A stretch of 64,000 nt of DNA from positions 124,001-188,000 of the forward strand of contig CAVPJC010000020.1 in assembly GCA_963705155.1 (NCBI GenBank). The letters run 5' to 3'. A model generated the notes under the pieces. The model was not told the DNA's origin and searched no databases. It saw only the letters and a program-made list of their open reading frames with translations. A program made the translations under genes and the position numbers. Shown here in pieces: positions 27,290-36,150 of this stretch. Position 1 is the stretch's first letter. The number at the start of each line of letters is the position of its first letter. Source of the stretch: CAVPJC01 sp963705155. GTDB lineage: Bacteria > Chloroflexota > Anaerolineae > Anaerolineales > UBA4823.

Positions 27290-27317
27290 TTGACAACTTA
27301 CTATCCTATTGTATAAT
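27290..27317 (+). promoter_or_regulatory. Strong sigma-70 promoter of the ABC importer operon
   Basis: A perfect TTGACA (27290-27295) and a perfect TATAAT (27312-27317) are spaced by 16 bases. The leader of about 100 nt contains an early AAAGGAG at 27344-27350 without a convincing gene, then GGAGGAG ahead of ATG 27425. The rest of the gap 27142-27289 is AT-rich and holds no gene I can support. Confidence 0.82.
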
Positions 27318-27424
27318 GGATTGCACCCTGTACGCCGGTGAAGAAAGGAGGTGCCATTTATAAGCATTGATGGTCACTATCCCGTAATCCCACTCGATCA
27401 ATATTTTCAATAGGAGGAGATAGT

Positions 27425-29110
27425 ATGTCCCGTAAAATTTTGTATACCTTGGGGGCGATTATCGTAGTGTTGAGCATGGTTTTAGCTGCCTGTGCGCCGC
27501 AGCCTGTTGCAACACCCGAGGCCCCAACGGCTGTGCCCTTCGCGGCAATGAAAGCCGAAGCGCCGGATTGTGAGTATGGCGGTCTGTTCAAAGCCATCGA
27601 AGCGGTGGATGAGTTCACAGTCAAATTCAACATGTGCGCTCCCGACCCCGCCTTCTTATCAAAAATCGCGTTCACATCTTTCGCCATTCAACCGAGCGAA
27701 TATCTGCAATCAACCGGCGGTGGTGGACAGGGCAGTGTGCTCCTGGAGAAACCGATCGGCACCGGCCCTTACATGATTAAGGAATGGAAACGCGGCGAGG
27801 AACTGGTCTTCGAAGCCAACCCGAATTACTGGGGCGCCGATAAAGCTAAAGCCAAGACCCTGGTCTTCCGCTGGAGCTCTGAAGCTGCCCAGCGTTTGCT
27901 GGAGCTGCAGGCTGGCACGGTGGATGGCATCGATAACCCCGGCCCGGATGATTTCGCCACCATTCAAGCCGACGCTAATCTGACCCTCTACCCCCGCCCG
28001 GCGTTGAACGTCATGTATGTGGGTATGAACAACGCCTTCCCGCCTTTCGATAACGAGAAGGTGCGCCAGGCGGTTGCAATGAGCATCGACCGCAAGCGCA
28101 TCATCGATAACTTCTACCCGGCGGGATCCGAAGTCGCCGATTACTTCACCCCCTGCGCCATTCCGAATGGATGTGTGGGCGATGTGTGGTACGAGTTCGA
28201 TCCTGTCAAGGGTAAAGCCCTGCTGGCCGAAGCCGGTTTCGCGGATGGCTTTGCGACCGAGCTGGCTTACCGTGATGTGGTGCGTGGTTACCTGCCGCAG
28301 CCCGGTGTGGTTGCTCAGGATATCCAGGCACAATTGAAGGAAAACCTGAATATCGATGTGACCATCAATGTGATGGAATCGGGCGCATTCCTGGATGCAG
28401 CTGACTCGGGTATCCTCGAGGGTCTGCATTTGTTGGGCTGGGGCGCTGACTACCCCGATATGACCAACTTTGTGGATTATCACTTCGGCGCTGGTTCGTC
28501 CAAACAGTTTGGCGCCAAGTTTGATGATTTGACCACCATCCTCAAGGAAGCGGCTGCCATCTCTGGCGATGACGCCCGTAAGCCGTTGTACGAACAGGCA
28601 AACAACCTGATCAAACAACACGTTCCGATGATCCCGATCGCCCATGGCGGTTCAGCCGTTGCTTTCAAGAAAACCGCGGCAGGCGCACACGCCAGCCCGC
28701 TGGGCAATGAATCCTTCTCTGTGGTTTCCATCCCCGGCCAGGATACCCTGGTGTGGATGCAGAACGCTGAGCCGATCTCGCTTTACTGCCCGGACGAAAC
28801 CGACGGTGAGTTGCTGCGTGGTTGTGAGCAGGTCACCGAATCGCTGTACCGCTACGAGGTGGGTGGCACTGCCACTGAGCCTAACCTCGCTGAAGTTTGT
28901 GAGCCGAATGCCGACCTGACCGAATGGGTCTGCAAGCTGCGCCAGGGCGTTAAGTTCCACGATGGCTCCAGCCTGGATGCCAACGATGTGGTCATGTCCT
29001 TGCTGGTTCAGTGGGATGCAGCCAACCCGCTTCACACGGGCAATACAGGCGCGTTCTCTTACTTCAGCGCTCTGTGGGGTGGTTTCCTGAACCCACCGCC
29101 TGCGCAGTAA
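27425..29110 (+). CDS. ABC importer solute-binding lipoprotein (family 5), circularly permuted order
   Basis: A 561-residue protein with signal peptide ending LAAC (Cys23). It begins directly with the part normally in the middle of SBP family 5: FKAIEAVDEFTVKF (from about residue 53) and PIGTGPYMIKEW (about 111), through PLYEQANNLIKQHVPMIPIAHGG. After a joint near residue 440 it carries what is normally the N-terminal part: NAEPISLYCPDETDGELLR, CEQVTESLYRYE and LRQGVKFHDGSSLDANDVV (about 504). The C-terminus (FSYFSALWGGFLN) would run straight into the N-terminus in a standard protein. It presumably binds oligopeptides or similar solutes. Start ATG 27425 after GGAGGAG. Confidence 0.88.
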   Translation: MSRKILYTLGAIIVVLSMVLAACAPQPVATPEAPTAVPFAAMKAEAPDCEYGGLFKAIEAVDEFTVKFNMCAPDPAFLSKIAFTSFAIQPSEYLQSTGGGGQGSVLLEKPIGTGPYMIKEWKRGEELVFEANPNYWGADKAKAKTLVFRWSSEAAQRLLELQAGTVDGIDNPGPDDFATIQADANLTLYPRPALNVMYVGMNNAFPPFDNEKVRQAVAMSIDRKRIIDNFYPAGSEVADYFTPCAIPNGCVGDVWYEFDPVKGKALLAEAGFADGFATELAYRDVVRGYLPQPGVVAQDIQAQLKENLNIDVTINVMESGAFLDAADSGILEGLHLLGWGADYPDMTNFVDYHFGAGSSKQFGAKFDDLTTILKEAAAISGDDARKPLYEQANNLIKQHVPMIPIAHGGSAVAFKKTAAGAHASPLGNESFSVVSIPGQDTLVWMQNAEPISLYCPDETDGELLRGCEQVTESLYRYEVGGTATEPNLAEVCEPNADLTEWVCKLRQGVKFHDGSSLDANDVVMSLLVQWDAANPLHTGNTGAFSYFSALWGGFLNPPPAQ

Positions 29111-29142
29111 CCTAATTTTACCGATCCCTATTCACTATACCA

Positions 29143-29180
29143 TCCCGGCAGGCAGGCGCCTGATAACCTGCCTGCCGGGA
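29143..29180 (+). repeat. Intercistronic 14-bp hairpin between binding protein and permease genes
   Basis: A perfect inverted repeat TCCCGGCAGGCAGG/CCTGCCTGCCGGGA with a 10-nt loop and no T-run, 13 bases before the permease start. Such hairpins often stabilise the upstream mRNA and give more binding protein than permease. Confidence 0.8.
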
Positions 29181-29193
29181 AGTATGCCAAAAT

Positions 29194-30274
29194 ATGCCTA
29201 CTTATATCTTACGCCGCATTGTCTCAAGCCTGCCGGTGCTCATCGGGATTTTGTTTGTCACCTTTGCGATGGCGAGGCTTATTCCGGGTGATCCCTGCCG
29301 GGCAATCCTGGGTGAGAAAGCCACGGACGTGGTGTGTGATGCGTTTATCCACCGGCACGGATTGGACCGTCCGATCCATGTCCAGTTTGGTATTTATGTC
29401 AGCGAGATTTTAAAGGGCGATTTTGGCATCTCACTCAAATATGGCAAGCCTGTCACCGATCTGATCGTCGAACGATTGCCCACCACGGTCGAATTAAGTC
29501 TGGCAGCGATGGCGTTCAGCGTGTTGTTTGGGATTCCGTTGGGGATCATCTCGGCGGTCAAGCATAACTCGGCAGTCGATATTTCCACGATGGTGGTGGC
29601 GAATATCGGCGTCTCGATGCCCGTGTTTTGGCTCGGGCTGATGTTGGCTTATCTTTTTGCACTCGTCCTGCGCGACACGCCCTTCCAATTGCCTCCGTCC
29701 GGGCGCCTCTCCCCCGGGATCTCTGTCCCGCCGTTTTACGAGGTTTGGGGGTTGGAATTGCTGGGCACTGGCTTTGCTTCCGGCGGTCATGGTATTTATC
29801 AGCCGCCTCAATATTTTGAATGCAATTATTATCGGGCGTTGGGATATTTTCATCGACGCGGTCAAGCATTTAATTCTTCCTGCCGTAGCAGTTGGCACCA
29901 TTCCACTTGCCATTATCGCCCGCATGACCCGATCCAGCATGCTGGATGTTCTGGGTCAGGATTATATCCGGGCTGCCCACGCCAAAGGTCTGCAACGGTG
30001 GAAGGTGATCCTCAAGCATGCACTGCGAAATGCACTCCTGCCTCTGGTAACGATTATCGGTCTATCGTTTGGCAGTTTTCTGGGGGGCGCAGTGTTGACC
30101 GAAACAATTTTTGGTCTTTCAGGGGTGGGCCGGATTCTCTATGATGCGATCACATCGCGAGATTATGGCATTGTCCAATCGTTTACCGTTGTCATTGCTG
30201 TCTTCTTTGTTATCCTGAACTTAATCGTGGACATCACGTATGTTTATCTTGACCCGCGTGTACGATTGGATTAA
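29194..30274 (+). CDS. ABC permease, DppB/OppB type, one frame break
   Basis: The N-terminal part has the family start MPTYILRRIVSSLPVLIGILFVTFAMARLIPGDP and GDFGISLKYGKPVTDLIVERLPTTVELS. The C-terminal half lies in another frame and includes the EAA-type loop DYIRAAHAKGLQRWKVILKHALRNALLPLVT and ends YVYLDPRVRLD at 30274. The break lies near 29755-29775 and corresponds to one surplus base. The unbroken first frame runs to 30144 with nonsense sequence. It forms the membrane channel with the next gene. Confidence 0.85.
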
Positions 30275-30282
30275 CCGATTCT

Positions 30283-31257
30283 ATGGAATCAACCCTGAAA
30301 TCCAGTAAAAATCCAGGTGAAATACCACAGCTTTCGGCGGAAGCCCTGCGTTCGACCGAGAGTGTCAGCCTGTGGAAGACCACGTGGCGGCGTTTGTTTA
30401 AACGCAAATCTGCCCTGGTAGGACTCGGCATGCTGGCTGCTCTGATATTTATTGCACTGGCTGCAGAGTTGATCGCTCCTTACGGTCCATACGACGTTTT
30501 AATTGGGGTCGAGCCGGTCAAGATGCGCCAGGCTCCCTGCATCCATCTTCTGGGCTGCCCGCAGGATCAACCGCAGCACATCATGGGTATTGACGGCAAC
30601 GTGCGGGATCAATTCAGCCGGCTTTTATTTGGCGCCAGGCTAAGCTTGCTGGTGGGGTTATCAACGGTATCCTTTGCCATCATCATCGGGACATTTCTTG
30701 GCTCGCTGGCGGGCTACCTGGGTGGGATGGTGGATAACGTGATCATGCGGTTTATGGATGTGCTGCTGGCTTTCCCATCTTTGCTTCTGGCCATCGCCAT
30801 CGTCACCATCCTGGGACCGGGTTTGATTAATGCGCTGCTGGCGATTGGCATTGTCTCTATCCCGGTTTATGCGCGTGTTTCGCGATCGACCGTGCTTACG
30901 GTTCGTGAAATGGAATTTGTCCAGGCATCGCGGGCGCTGGGCGGTGGTACATCCTACCTTCTTTTTGGGCGAATCCTGCCCAATTCATTGACACCCCTGA
31001 TTGTGCAGAGCACCCTGGGGATCGCCACTGCAATTCTGGATGCGGCGGCACTGTCATTCCTGGGGTTAGGCGCCCAGCCGCCTACGCCAGAGTGGGGCAC
31101 CATGTTAGGATCAGAGCGCAACCAGGTATTTACAGCGCCGCACCTGGTCTTCTATCCCGGCCTTGCAATCATGATAACCGTTTTGGCCTTCAATTTGCTT
31201 GGCGATGGCCTGCGTGATGCCCTGGATCCACGCTTGGCGCAGAGTTCCGGCGAGTAA
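30283..31257 (+). CDS. ABC permease, DppC/OppC type
   Basis: A 324-residue membrane protein. It shows LFKRKSALVGLGMLAALIFIALAAELIAPYGPYD, MGIDGNVRDQFSRLLFGARLSLLVG, and the EAA loop REMEFVQASRALGGGTSYLLFGRILPNSLTPLIV that contacts the ATPase. It ends with GDGLRDALDPRLAQ, typical of the family. A Cys pair (CIHLLGC) in the long periplasmic loop is unusual. No ATP-binding subunit follows; a terminator comes next, so the ATPases must be elsewhere. Confidence 0.92.
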   Translation: MESTLKSSKNPGEIPQLSAEALRSTESVSLWKTTWRRLFKRKSALVGLGMLAALIFIALAAELIAPYGPYDVLIGVEPVKMRQAPCIHLLGCPQDQPQHIMGIDGNVRDQFSRLLFGARLSLLVGLSTVSFAIIIGTFLGSLAGYLGGMVDNVIMRFMDVLLAFPSLLLAIAIVTILGPGLINALLAIGIVSIPVYARVSRSTVLTVREMEFVQASRALGGGTSYLLFGRILPNSLTPLIVQSTLGIATAILDAAALSFLGLGAQPPTPEWGTMLGSERNQVFTAPHLVFYPGLAIMITVLAFNLLGDGLRDALDPRLAQSSGE

Positions 31258-31279
31258 TTAACCTACGTCTTGTGACAAG

Positions 31280-31327
31280 AGCCTGTTTGCGTGACCAGCA
31301 GGGGTGGTCGCGCATGCAGGCTTTTTT
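31280..31327 (+). terminator. Terminator after the ABC permease operon
   Basis: AGCCTG/CAGGCT closes a longer imperfect stem with an internal GCGTGACCA/TGGTCGCGC pairing and is followed by a T-run at 31322-31327. Confidence 0.75.
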
Positions 31328-31419
31328 GGTGGACTTACAATCTGGCAACTACCTTTGACAATCCAGGCTGCCCCGGCTAAAATGGAGGAGTAGATAAAGT
31401 TTGTTCCCTGGGAGGAGCA

Positions 31420-32562
31420 ATGAGTGCCTGGCCGGGCAAGTTTGTAATCGGGTTAACTGGAAATATCGCCACAGGCAAGAGCGTGGTGCGCAAAATGTTG
31501 GAGCACCTGGGTGCATACGGCATCGATGCAGACGCTCTGGGACACCGGGCCGTCGCTTTCGGCGCGCCCGGGTACCAGCCGGTTTTGGATACCTTCGGGA
31601 AGTGGATCCTGGCTGTTGACGGGCAGATCGATCGCGCCCGGTTGGGGCGGGTGGTTTTTTCTGACCCGGAAGCGCTGGCGCTGCTTGAGAGCATCGTCCA
31701 CCCATTGGTAGGCCAGGCGGTGGATTTACTGGTAAGGCGCTCACAGCATCCTGTCATTGTGGTGGAGGCCATCAAACTGCTCGAATCCAACCTGCGCGCC
31801 AAGTGTGATTCGCTTTGGGTGACCTATGCGCCCCAGGAAATCCAACTGGCACGGTTGATGCAAAAACGAGGCATGACTGAATCCACTGCGCGCCAGCGCA
31901 TCTCAGTTCAGCCGTTGCAGCAAGAAAAGGTGAACGCCGCATCTATTGTCATCCGGAACGAAGGTTCCTTCGAAGACACCTGGAAACAAGTGGTAGTAGC
32001 CTGGCAAAAAACCTTTCCTACAGCCGATACCGGGCCTGTGCGCGCTATACGCGCGGCCCGGGGAGAGCTGGTGGTGCACCGGGCGCGACCCAGGCAGGCA
32101 GGGGAGATTGCCGACTTTATTAACAGGTTATCGGTGGGTAAGCGCAACCTGAGCCAGGAAGATATCATGGCAGCGTTTGGAGAAAAAGCATTTCTGCTCT
32201 TGAGCCTGGATGACCGGCTGGTTGGTTTGGTGGGCTGGCAGGTCGAAAATTTGGTGGCGCGCACCAATGACATTTATATTGATCCTGTGCTGCCTTTTGC
32301 AGATGCCATGCGTTCGGTGATGGATGAAGTTGAAGAGGCATCCAGAGAACTGCAATGCGAGATTTCCCTGGTGTTTTTGCCCAGAGAGCTGGCGCACCAT
32401 CAGGATGTATGGTTGGAAATGGGTTATCAGAATCGTTTGGTGCAAAGTTTGAAGGTGCGCGCCTGGGAAGAAGCTGCGGCAGAGTTAATTACAACCGGGT
32501 CAACTATGTACTTTAAACAACTCCGCAAAGACCGCGTGCGAGGCCAATGTGAAAATGGATAA
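31420..32562 (+). CDS. coaE: Dephospho-CoA kinase fused to a GNAT-like domain
   Basis: A 380-residue protein; CoaE is normally about 200. Residues 1-200 are the kinase: P-loop GLTGNIATGKS (11-21), GIDADALGH, VHPLVG and VVVEAIKLLES. The usual Pro-Leu-Leu-Phe-E motif is replaced by EAIKLLE. Residues of about 220-370 resemble a GNAT fold (VVHRARPRQAGEIADFINRLS, LLLSLDDRLVGLVGWQVEN, WLEMGYQNR). CoaE phosphorylates dephospho-CoA to CoA, so a CoA-binding partner domain makes sense. It starts at ATG 31420 after GGGAGGAG. Precedes cdaA. Confidence 0.85.
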   Translation: MSAWPGKFVIGLTGNIATGKSVVRKMLEHLGAYGIDADALGHRAVAFGAPGYQPVLDTFGKWILAVDGQIDRARLGRVVFSDPEALALLESIVHPLVGQAVDLLVRRSQHPVIVVEAIKLLESNLRAKCDSLWVTYAPQEIQLARLMQKRGMTESTARQRISVQPLQQEKVNAASIVIRNEGSFEDTWKQVVVAWQKTFPTADTGPVRAIRAARGELVVHRARPRQAGEIADFINRLSVGKRNLSQEDIMAAFGEKAFLLLSLDDRLVGLVGWQVENLVARTNDIYIDPVLPFADAMRSVMDEVEEASRELQCEISLVFLPRELAHHQDVWLEMGYQNRLVQSLKVRAWEEAAAELITTGSTMYFKQLRKDRVRGQCENG

Positions 32563-32574
32563 GGCTGGATAGCT

Positions 32575-33457
32575 GTGCCTGATGTTTTGAACAGCCTGCT
32601 CAATAATTTATATTTTGTTTTCGGCCGCCTGAACTGGTGGAATGTGGTGGACCTGGCCCTGGTGACCAGCGTATTTTTTGCCATTTTATTACTCCTCCGG
32701 GATACTCAGGCCATTGTGCTCCTGCGTGGCGCGATCTTGTTGATTGTCTTGGTCAGCCTGCTGACCAGCTTTGACGTGCTGCCGGCTTTTTCCTGGCTGG
32801 TACGCAACACCTTGCCAGCCCTGTTGCTGGCGATACCTGTAATTTTTGCTCCTGAAATTCGGCGCACACTTGAAAGACTGGGCGCGCGGGACTATTATGC
32901 AGCCCAGCATTGCCGATCATGGCGCTCAAGACGCCATCACTGCAGTGGTCAGCGCAGCGGGACGCCTTTCAGACCGTAAGCATGGCGCCCTGATTGTGAT
33001 GCAGCGAACCGATGCCCTGGATGAGTATGTGCGCACCGGCGTCCTGATGAAAGCCAATGTGACGCCAGAGCTGCTCCTGCAGGTTTTCTACCCTAACACC
33101 CCGCTGCATGATGGCGCGGTGATCACGAATGGGAATGTGCTCGTTGCAGCTTCGTGTGTGATGCCGCTTTCTGCCAGCGGTGTGCTTACCCGTTCGCCGG
33201 AGCGCCAGATGGGTCTGCGCCACCGGGCTGCTCTGGGAATATCTGAAGTGACCGATGCGGTTGCTGTGGTAGTCTCCGAGGAAACCGGCTACATTTCAGT
33301 GGTTCATGGTGGGCGTATGATCCGCCGGCTGGATGGTGAGCGTTTGGAGAATATCCTCAGGGCTTTTTACCGGCCCATGGAAGCGCGCCCGGGACTGGCT
33401 GGCTTTCTGGGAAGGCTTTATTCCAGGGCTTCCCGCCGCCTGCATGAGGAACGATAA
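32575..33457 (+). CDS. cdaA: Diadenylate cyclase CdaA, one frame break
   Basis: Three N-terminal helices (NVVDLALVTSVFFAILLLL...ALLLAIPVIFAPEIRRTLERLG) are followed by the DAC catalytic domain: KHGALIVMQR, NTPLHDGAVI (DGA motif) and GLRHRAALGISE (RHR motif). The enzyme makes cyclic di-AMP from two ATP. The frame changes near 32885-32900 (first frame ends 32979); one surplus base explains it. The start GTG 32575 has a weak ribosome-binding site. It is directly followed by its regulator gene cdaR, so the gene is probably intact in the cell. Confidence 0.88.
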
Positions 33458-34747
33458 ATGTTGCGTTGGTTGGGCAGGAATCTGAGCACTCTGCTCCTGG
33501 CGTTTATCCTTGCGCTGGTGGTGTGGGTTTCATCTGTATTATCCACAGACCCGAATGAGGAGAGCGTATTATCCAGACCGCTTCAACTGGAGATCATCGG
33601 TCAGGATCCTGCCCTGCTGCAAACGAACCCGATCCCCAGCCAGGTACGGCTGACCTTAAACGCACCGCGCTCCATATGGGAACAACTGAACAGCAGCCAG
33701 AATTATGTGCGCACCTGGATTGATCTTTCTGGCCTGGGCAAGGGTGAACATGTAGTGCAAGTTCGCACGCAGGTTGCGCTGACGCCGGTGCAGGTGATCA
33801 AAGTGGAACCGGCGGAAATTGTGCTCAACCTGGAATTGTTGACCACACGTACTTTTGACGTAAAAGTAAATGTAACCGGCGAGCCTGCTCTGGGATATCG
33901 CAAAGGCGTTGAGTTATCCGACCCGGTTGAGGTGACGATCTCAGGGCCAGAATCGCTGGTCTCACAGGTTGTTGAAGTCAGGGCTGGCCTGGATGTCAGG
34001 GGCGCCAGCGATACGGTACGTGAGAGAGTAGCGGTGCAGGCTTATGATGATAAAGGTGAAATCGTCCAGAATGTCACGATTACACCGGCAACCATTCTCA
34101 TCACCCAGCCGGTGAATTTGCTGGGTGGTTATCGGAATGTGGTTGTGAAAGTGATCACCGATGGCAAGGTGGCAAATGGTTACTGGCTGACCAATGTTTC
34201 GGTAACACCTCCCAACGTGACTGTATTCTCTTCCGATCCGCTGCTGGTGAATGAACTACCTGGTTATGTGGAAACAAATCCATTGGATTTAAACGATTTG
34301 AACGACGATACGGATATTCGGGCGACGCTGAATTTGCCGGAGGGCGTGACCCTGGCGGGTGAAGAAAGCGTGTTAGTGCGTTTGAGCATTGCAGCGTTGG
34401 AGGGCAGCCTGCCGATCAGCTTGCCGATCGAAGTGATTGGATTGCCGCCCGAGTTGTACGCGCTGGTTTCACCTGACACTGTGGATGTGCTTCTGACGGG
34501 TCCGATGCCAATTCTCAACAATTTAAATGCAGCCGGTATTCGTATCTCCATCAACGTGTCAGGAATGGAGCCGGGTGTTTACCAGATAGCGCCGGTGGTC
34601 GATCTGCTCCCGGGGCAGGTGCAGGTGGCGACGATACTGCCCGAAAATGTGGAGGTGACCATCACGACATCACCGACACCAACCCCTTCAACGTCTGCAG
34701 GGACGCAGCCCTCTGCAATTACGGTGACGCCCACACAGCGTCCTTGA
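33458..34747 (+). CDS. cdaR: YbbR-domain protein, CdaA regulator CdaR
   Basis: A 429-residue protein. One N-terminal helix (NLSTLLLAFILALVVWV) anchors several YbbR repeats of about 80-90 residues, each rich in beta strands with pattern VEVTISGPESLV or VDVLLTGPMPIL. A Thr/Pro tail ends it. CdaR modulates the diadenylate cyclase CdaA. The ATG follows the cdaA stop directly (TAAATG), indicating coupling. Confidence 0.9.
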   Translation: MLRWLGRNLSTLLLAFILALVVWVSSVLSTDPNEESVLSRPLQLEIIGQDPALLQTNPIPSQVRLTLNAPRSIWEQLNSSQNYVRTWIDLSGLGKGEHVVQVRTQVALTPVQVIKVEPAEIVLNLELLTTRTFDVKVNVTGEPALGYRKGVELSDPVEVTISGPESLVSQVVEVRAGLDVRGASDTVRERVAVQAYDDKGEIVQNVTITPATILITQPVNLLGGYRNVVVKVITDGKVANGYWLTNVSVTPPNVTVFSSDPLLVNELPGYVETNPLDLNDLNDDTDIRATLNLPEGVTLAGEESVLVRLSIAALEGSLPISLPIEVIGLPPELYALVSPDTVDVLLTGPMPILNNLNAAGIRISINVSGMEPGVYQIAPVVDLLPGQVQVATILPENVEVTITTSPTPTPSTSAGTQPSAITVTPTQRP

Positions 34748-34756
34748 GGTATTATC

Positions 34757-36130
34757 ATGTCCAAGCCCATGGTGGCCCTGGTTGGCCGCCCGAATGTAGG
34801 AAAGAGCACGTTGTTCAACCGCCTGGCAGAAGAACGCCTGGCTGTTGTGGATGATGTTCCTGGAACAACCCGCGACCGCCTGGTGGCAGAGGCCGATTGG
34901 GCCGGGGTCGTTTTTGATGTGGTTGACACCGGCGGTATAGACCCCTCTCAAGCCGGTCCCGGGCGAAAGGATCAGCCTCTGTCGATCGGTTCTGCAGATT
35001 TTATCGAGGAAATCCGGGTTCAGGCCGAGATTGCCATCCGTGAAGCCGATGCCGTTCTGTTTGTAACCGATGCCACCAGCGGGGTGACCCCGGCAGATCG
35101 GGAGGTGGCGCAGATTTTACGCCGCAACCAGAAGGTGCGTGATGGCAAACCGTGGCCGCCGGTATTGTTGGTGGTCAACAAAGCCGACAGCGAAGCGCGC
35201 CGCCAGCTAGCCCTGCAGTTTTATGAACTGGGCATCGGCGACCCATATCCAATTTCTGCACAGCATGGAACCGGAACCGGCGACATGCTGGATGCCCTGG
35301 TCGCCAATTTTGAAGAGCGCGGCGAGGAAGTGGAAGATGATTCGGTAAAGATTGCCATTGTTGGCAAGCCGAATGTCGGAAAATCATCTCTCTTGAACCA
35401 ACTGGTTGGCGAGGAGCGCGCCATCGTCAGCCCGATTGCGGGGACCACCCGAGATGCGGTTGACAGCCGTATTCAAGTGGGCGATATTGCCGTGACCTTG
35501 ATCGATACGGCTGGTATTCGCCGGAGGGGCAGGATTGAACCCGGGGTAGAGAAGTACAGCGTGCTGCGTTCGATGCGCGCCATTGAAAGGGCAGATGTTA
35601 GCCTGCTGGTGCTGGATGCCACAACAAGTCTATCGGCTCAAGATGCGCATATTGCTGGCTTCATTCTGGATTCGTGGAAAAGCGCGGTGGTTGTGGTGAA
35701 CAAGTGGGATGCCGTCGAAAAAGATACCCATACGATGGATGAATACCTGCAAAGTATCCGGCGCGAGCTGAACTTTATGGATTATGTGCCGGTGGTTTTC
35801 ATCTCAGCTAAAACGGGCCAACGTGTCGATCAGGTCTTACCGCTGGCGCTACAGGTGCAGGAGCAGCGCATTTTGCATCTTTCAACGTCGCGTTTGAACC
35901 AGGTGATGCAAAAAGCTCAGGACTTGCATCCGGCTCCATCGCATGCGGGCAGACAACTTAAAATATACTATGGCACCCAGGTGCGAAATTCTCCGCCCAC
36001 CTTCCTGTTGTACGTGAACGATCCATCGCTGGCTCACTTTACCTACATCCGTTTTCTGGAGAACCGCATCCGGGAAGAAAACGCGTATCTGGGGACGCCC
36101 ATCCGGGTCATTCTCAAGGCGCGGCGATAG
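34757..36130 (+). CDS. der: Ribosome assembly GTPase Der (EngA)
   Basis: A 457-residue protein with two tandem GTPase domains: GRPNVGKSTLFN and DVVDTGG in the first, GKPNVGKSSLLN, DTAGIRRRGRIEPGVEKYSV and NKWD in the second. A C-terminal KH-like domain (HAGRQLKIYYGTQVRNSPPTF) follows. The first domain contains an insertion (QAGPGRKDQPLS) and VNKAD as G4. Der acts in 50S subunit maturation. It starts at ATG 34757 after GAGG. Follows cdaR after 9 bases. Confidence 0.96.
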   Translation: MSKPMVALVGRPNVGKSTLFNRLAEERLAVVDDVPGTTRDRLVAEADWAGVVFDVVDTGGIDPSQAGPGRKDQPLSIGSADFIEEIRVQAEIAIREADAVLFVTDATSGVTPADREVAQILRRNQKVRDGKPWPPVLLVVNKADSEARRQLALQFYELGIGDPYPISAQHGTGTGDMLDALVANFEERGEEVEDDSVKIAIVGKPNVGKSSLLNQLVGEERAIVSPIAGTTRDAVDSRIQVGDIAVTLIDTAGIRRRGRIEPGVEKYSVLRSMRAIERADVSLLVLDATTSLSAQDAHIAGFILDSWKSAVVVVNKWDAVEKDTHTMDEYLQSIRRELNFMDYVPVVFISAKTGQRVDQVLPLALQVQEQRILHLSTSRLNQVMQKAQDLHPAPSHAGRQLKIYYGTQVRNSPPTFLLYVNDPSLAHFTYIRFLENRIREENAYLGTPIRVILKARR

Positions 36131-36150
36131 CGTGGTAAAATCCTGAGATT

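Noticed and set aside
27351..27413. A 20-codon frame starting GTG 27351 ahead of the binding-protein gene
   Set aside because: AAAGGAG abuts the GTG with no spacing and the peptide has no recognisable feature; treated as leader sequence.
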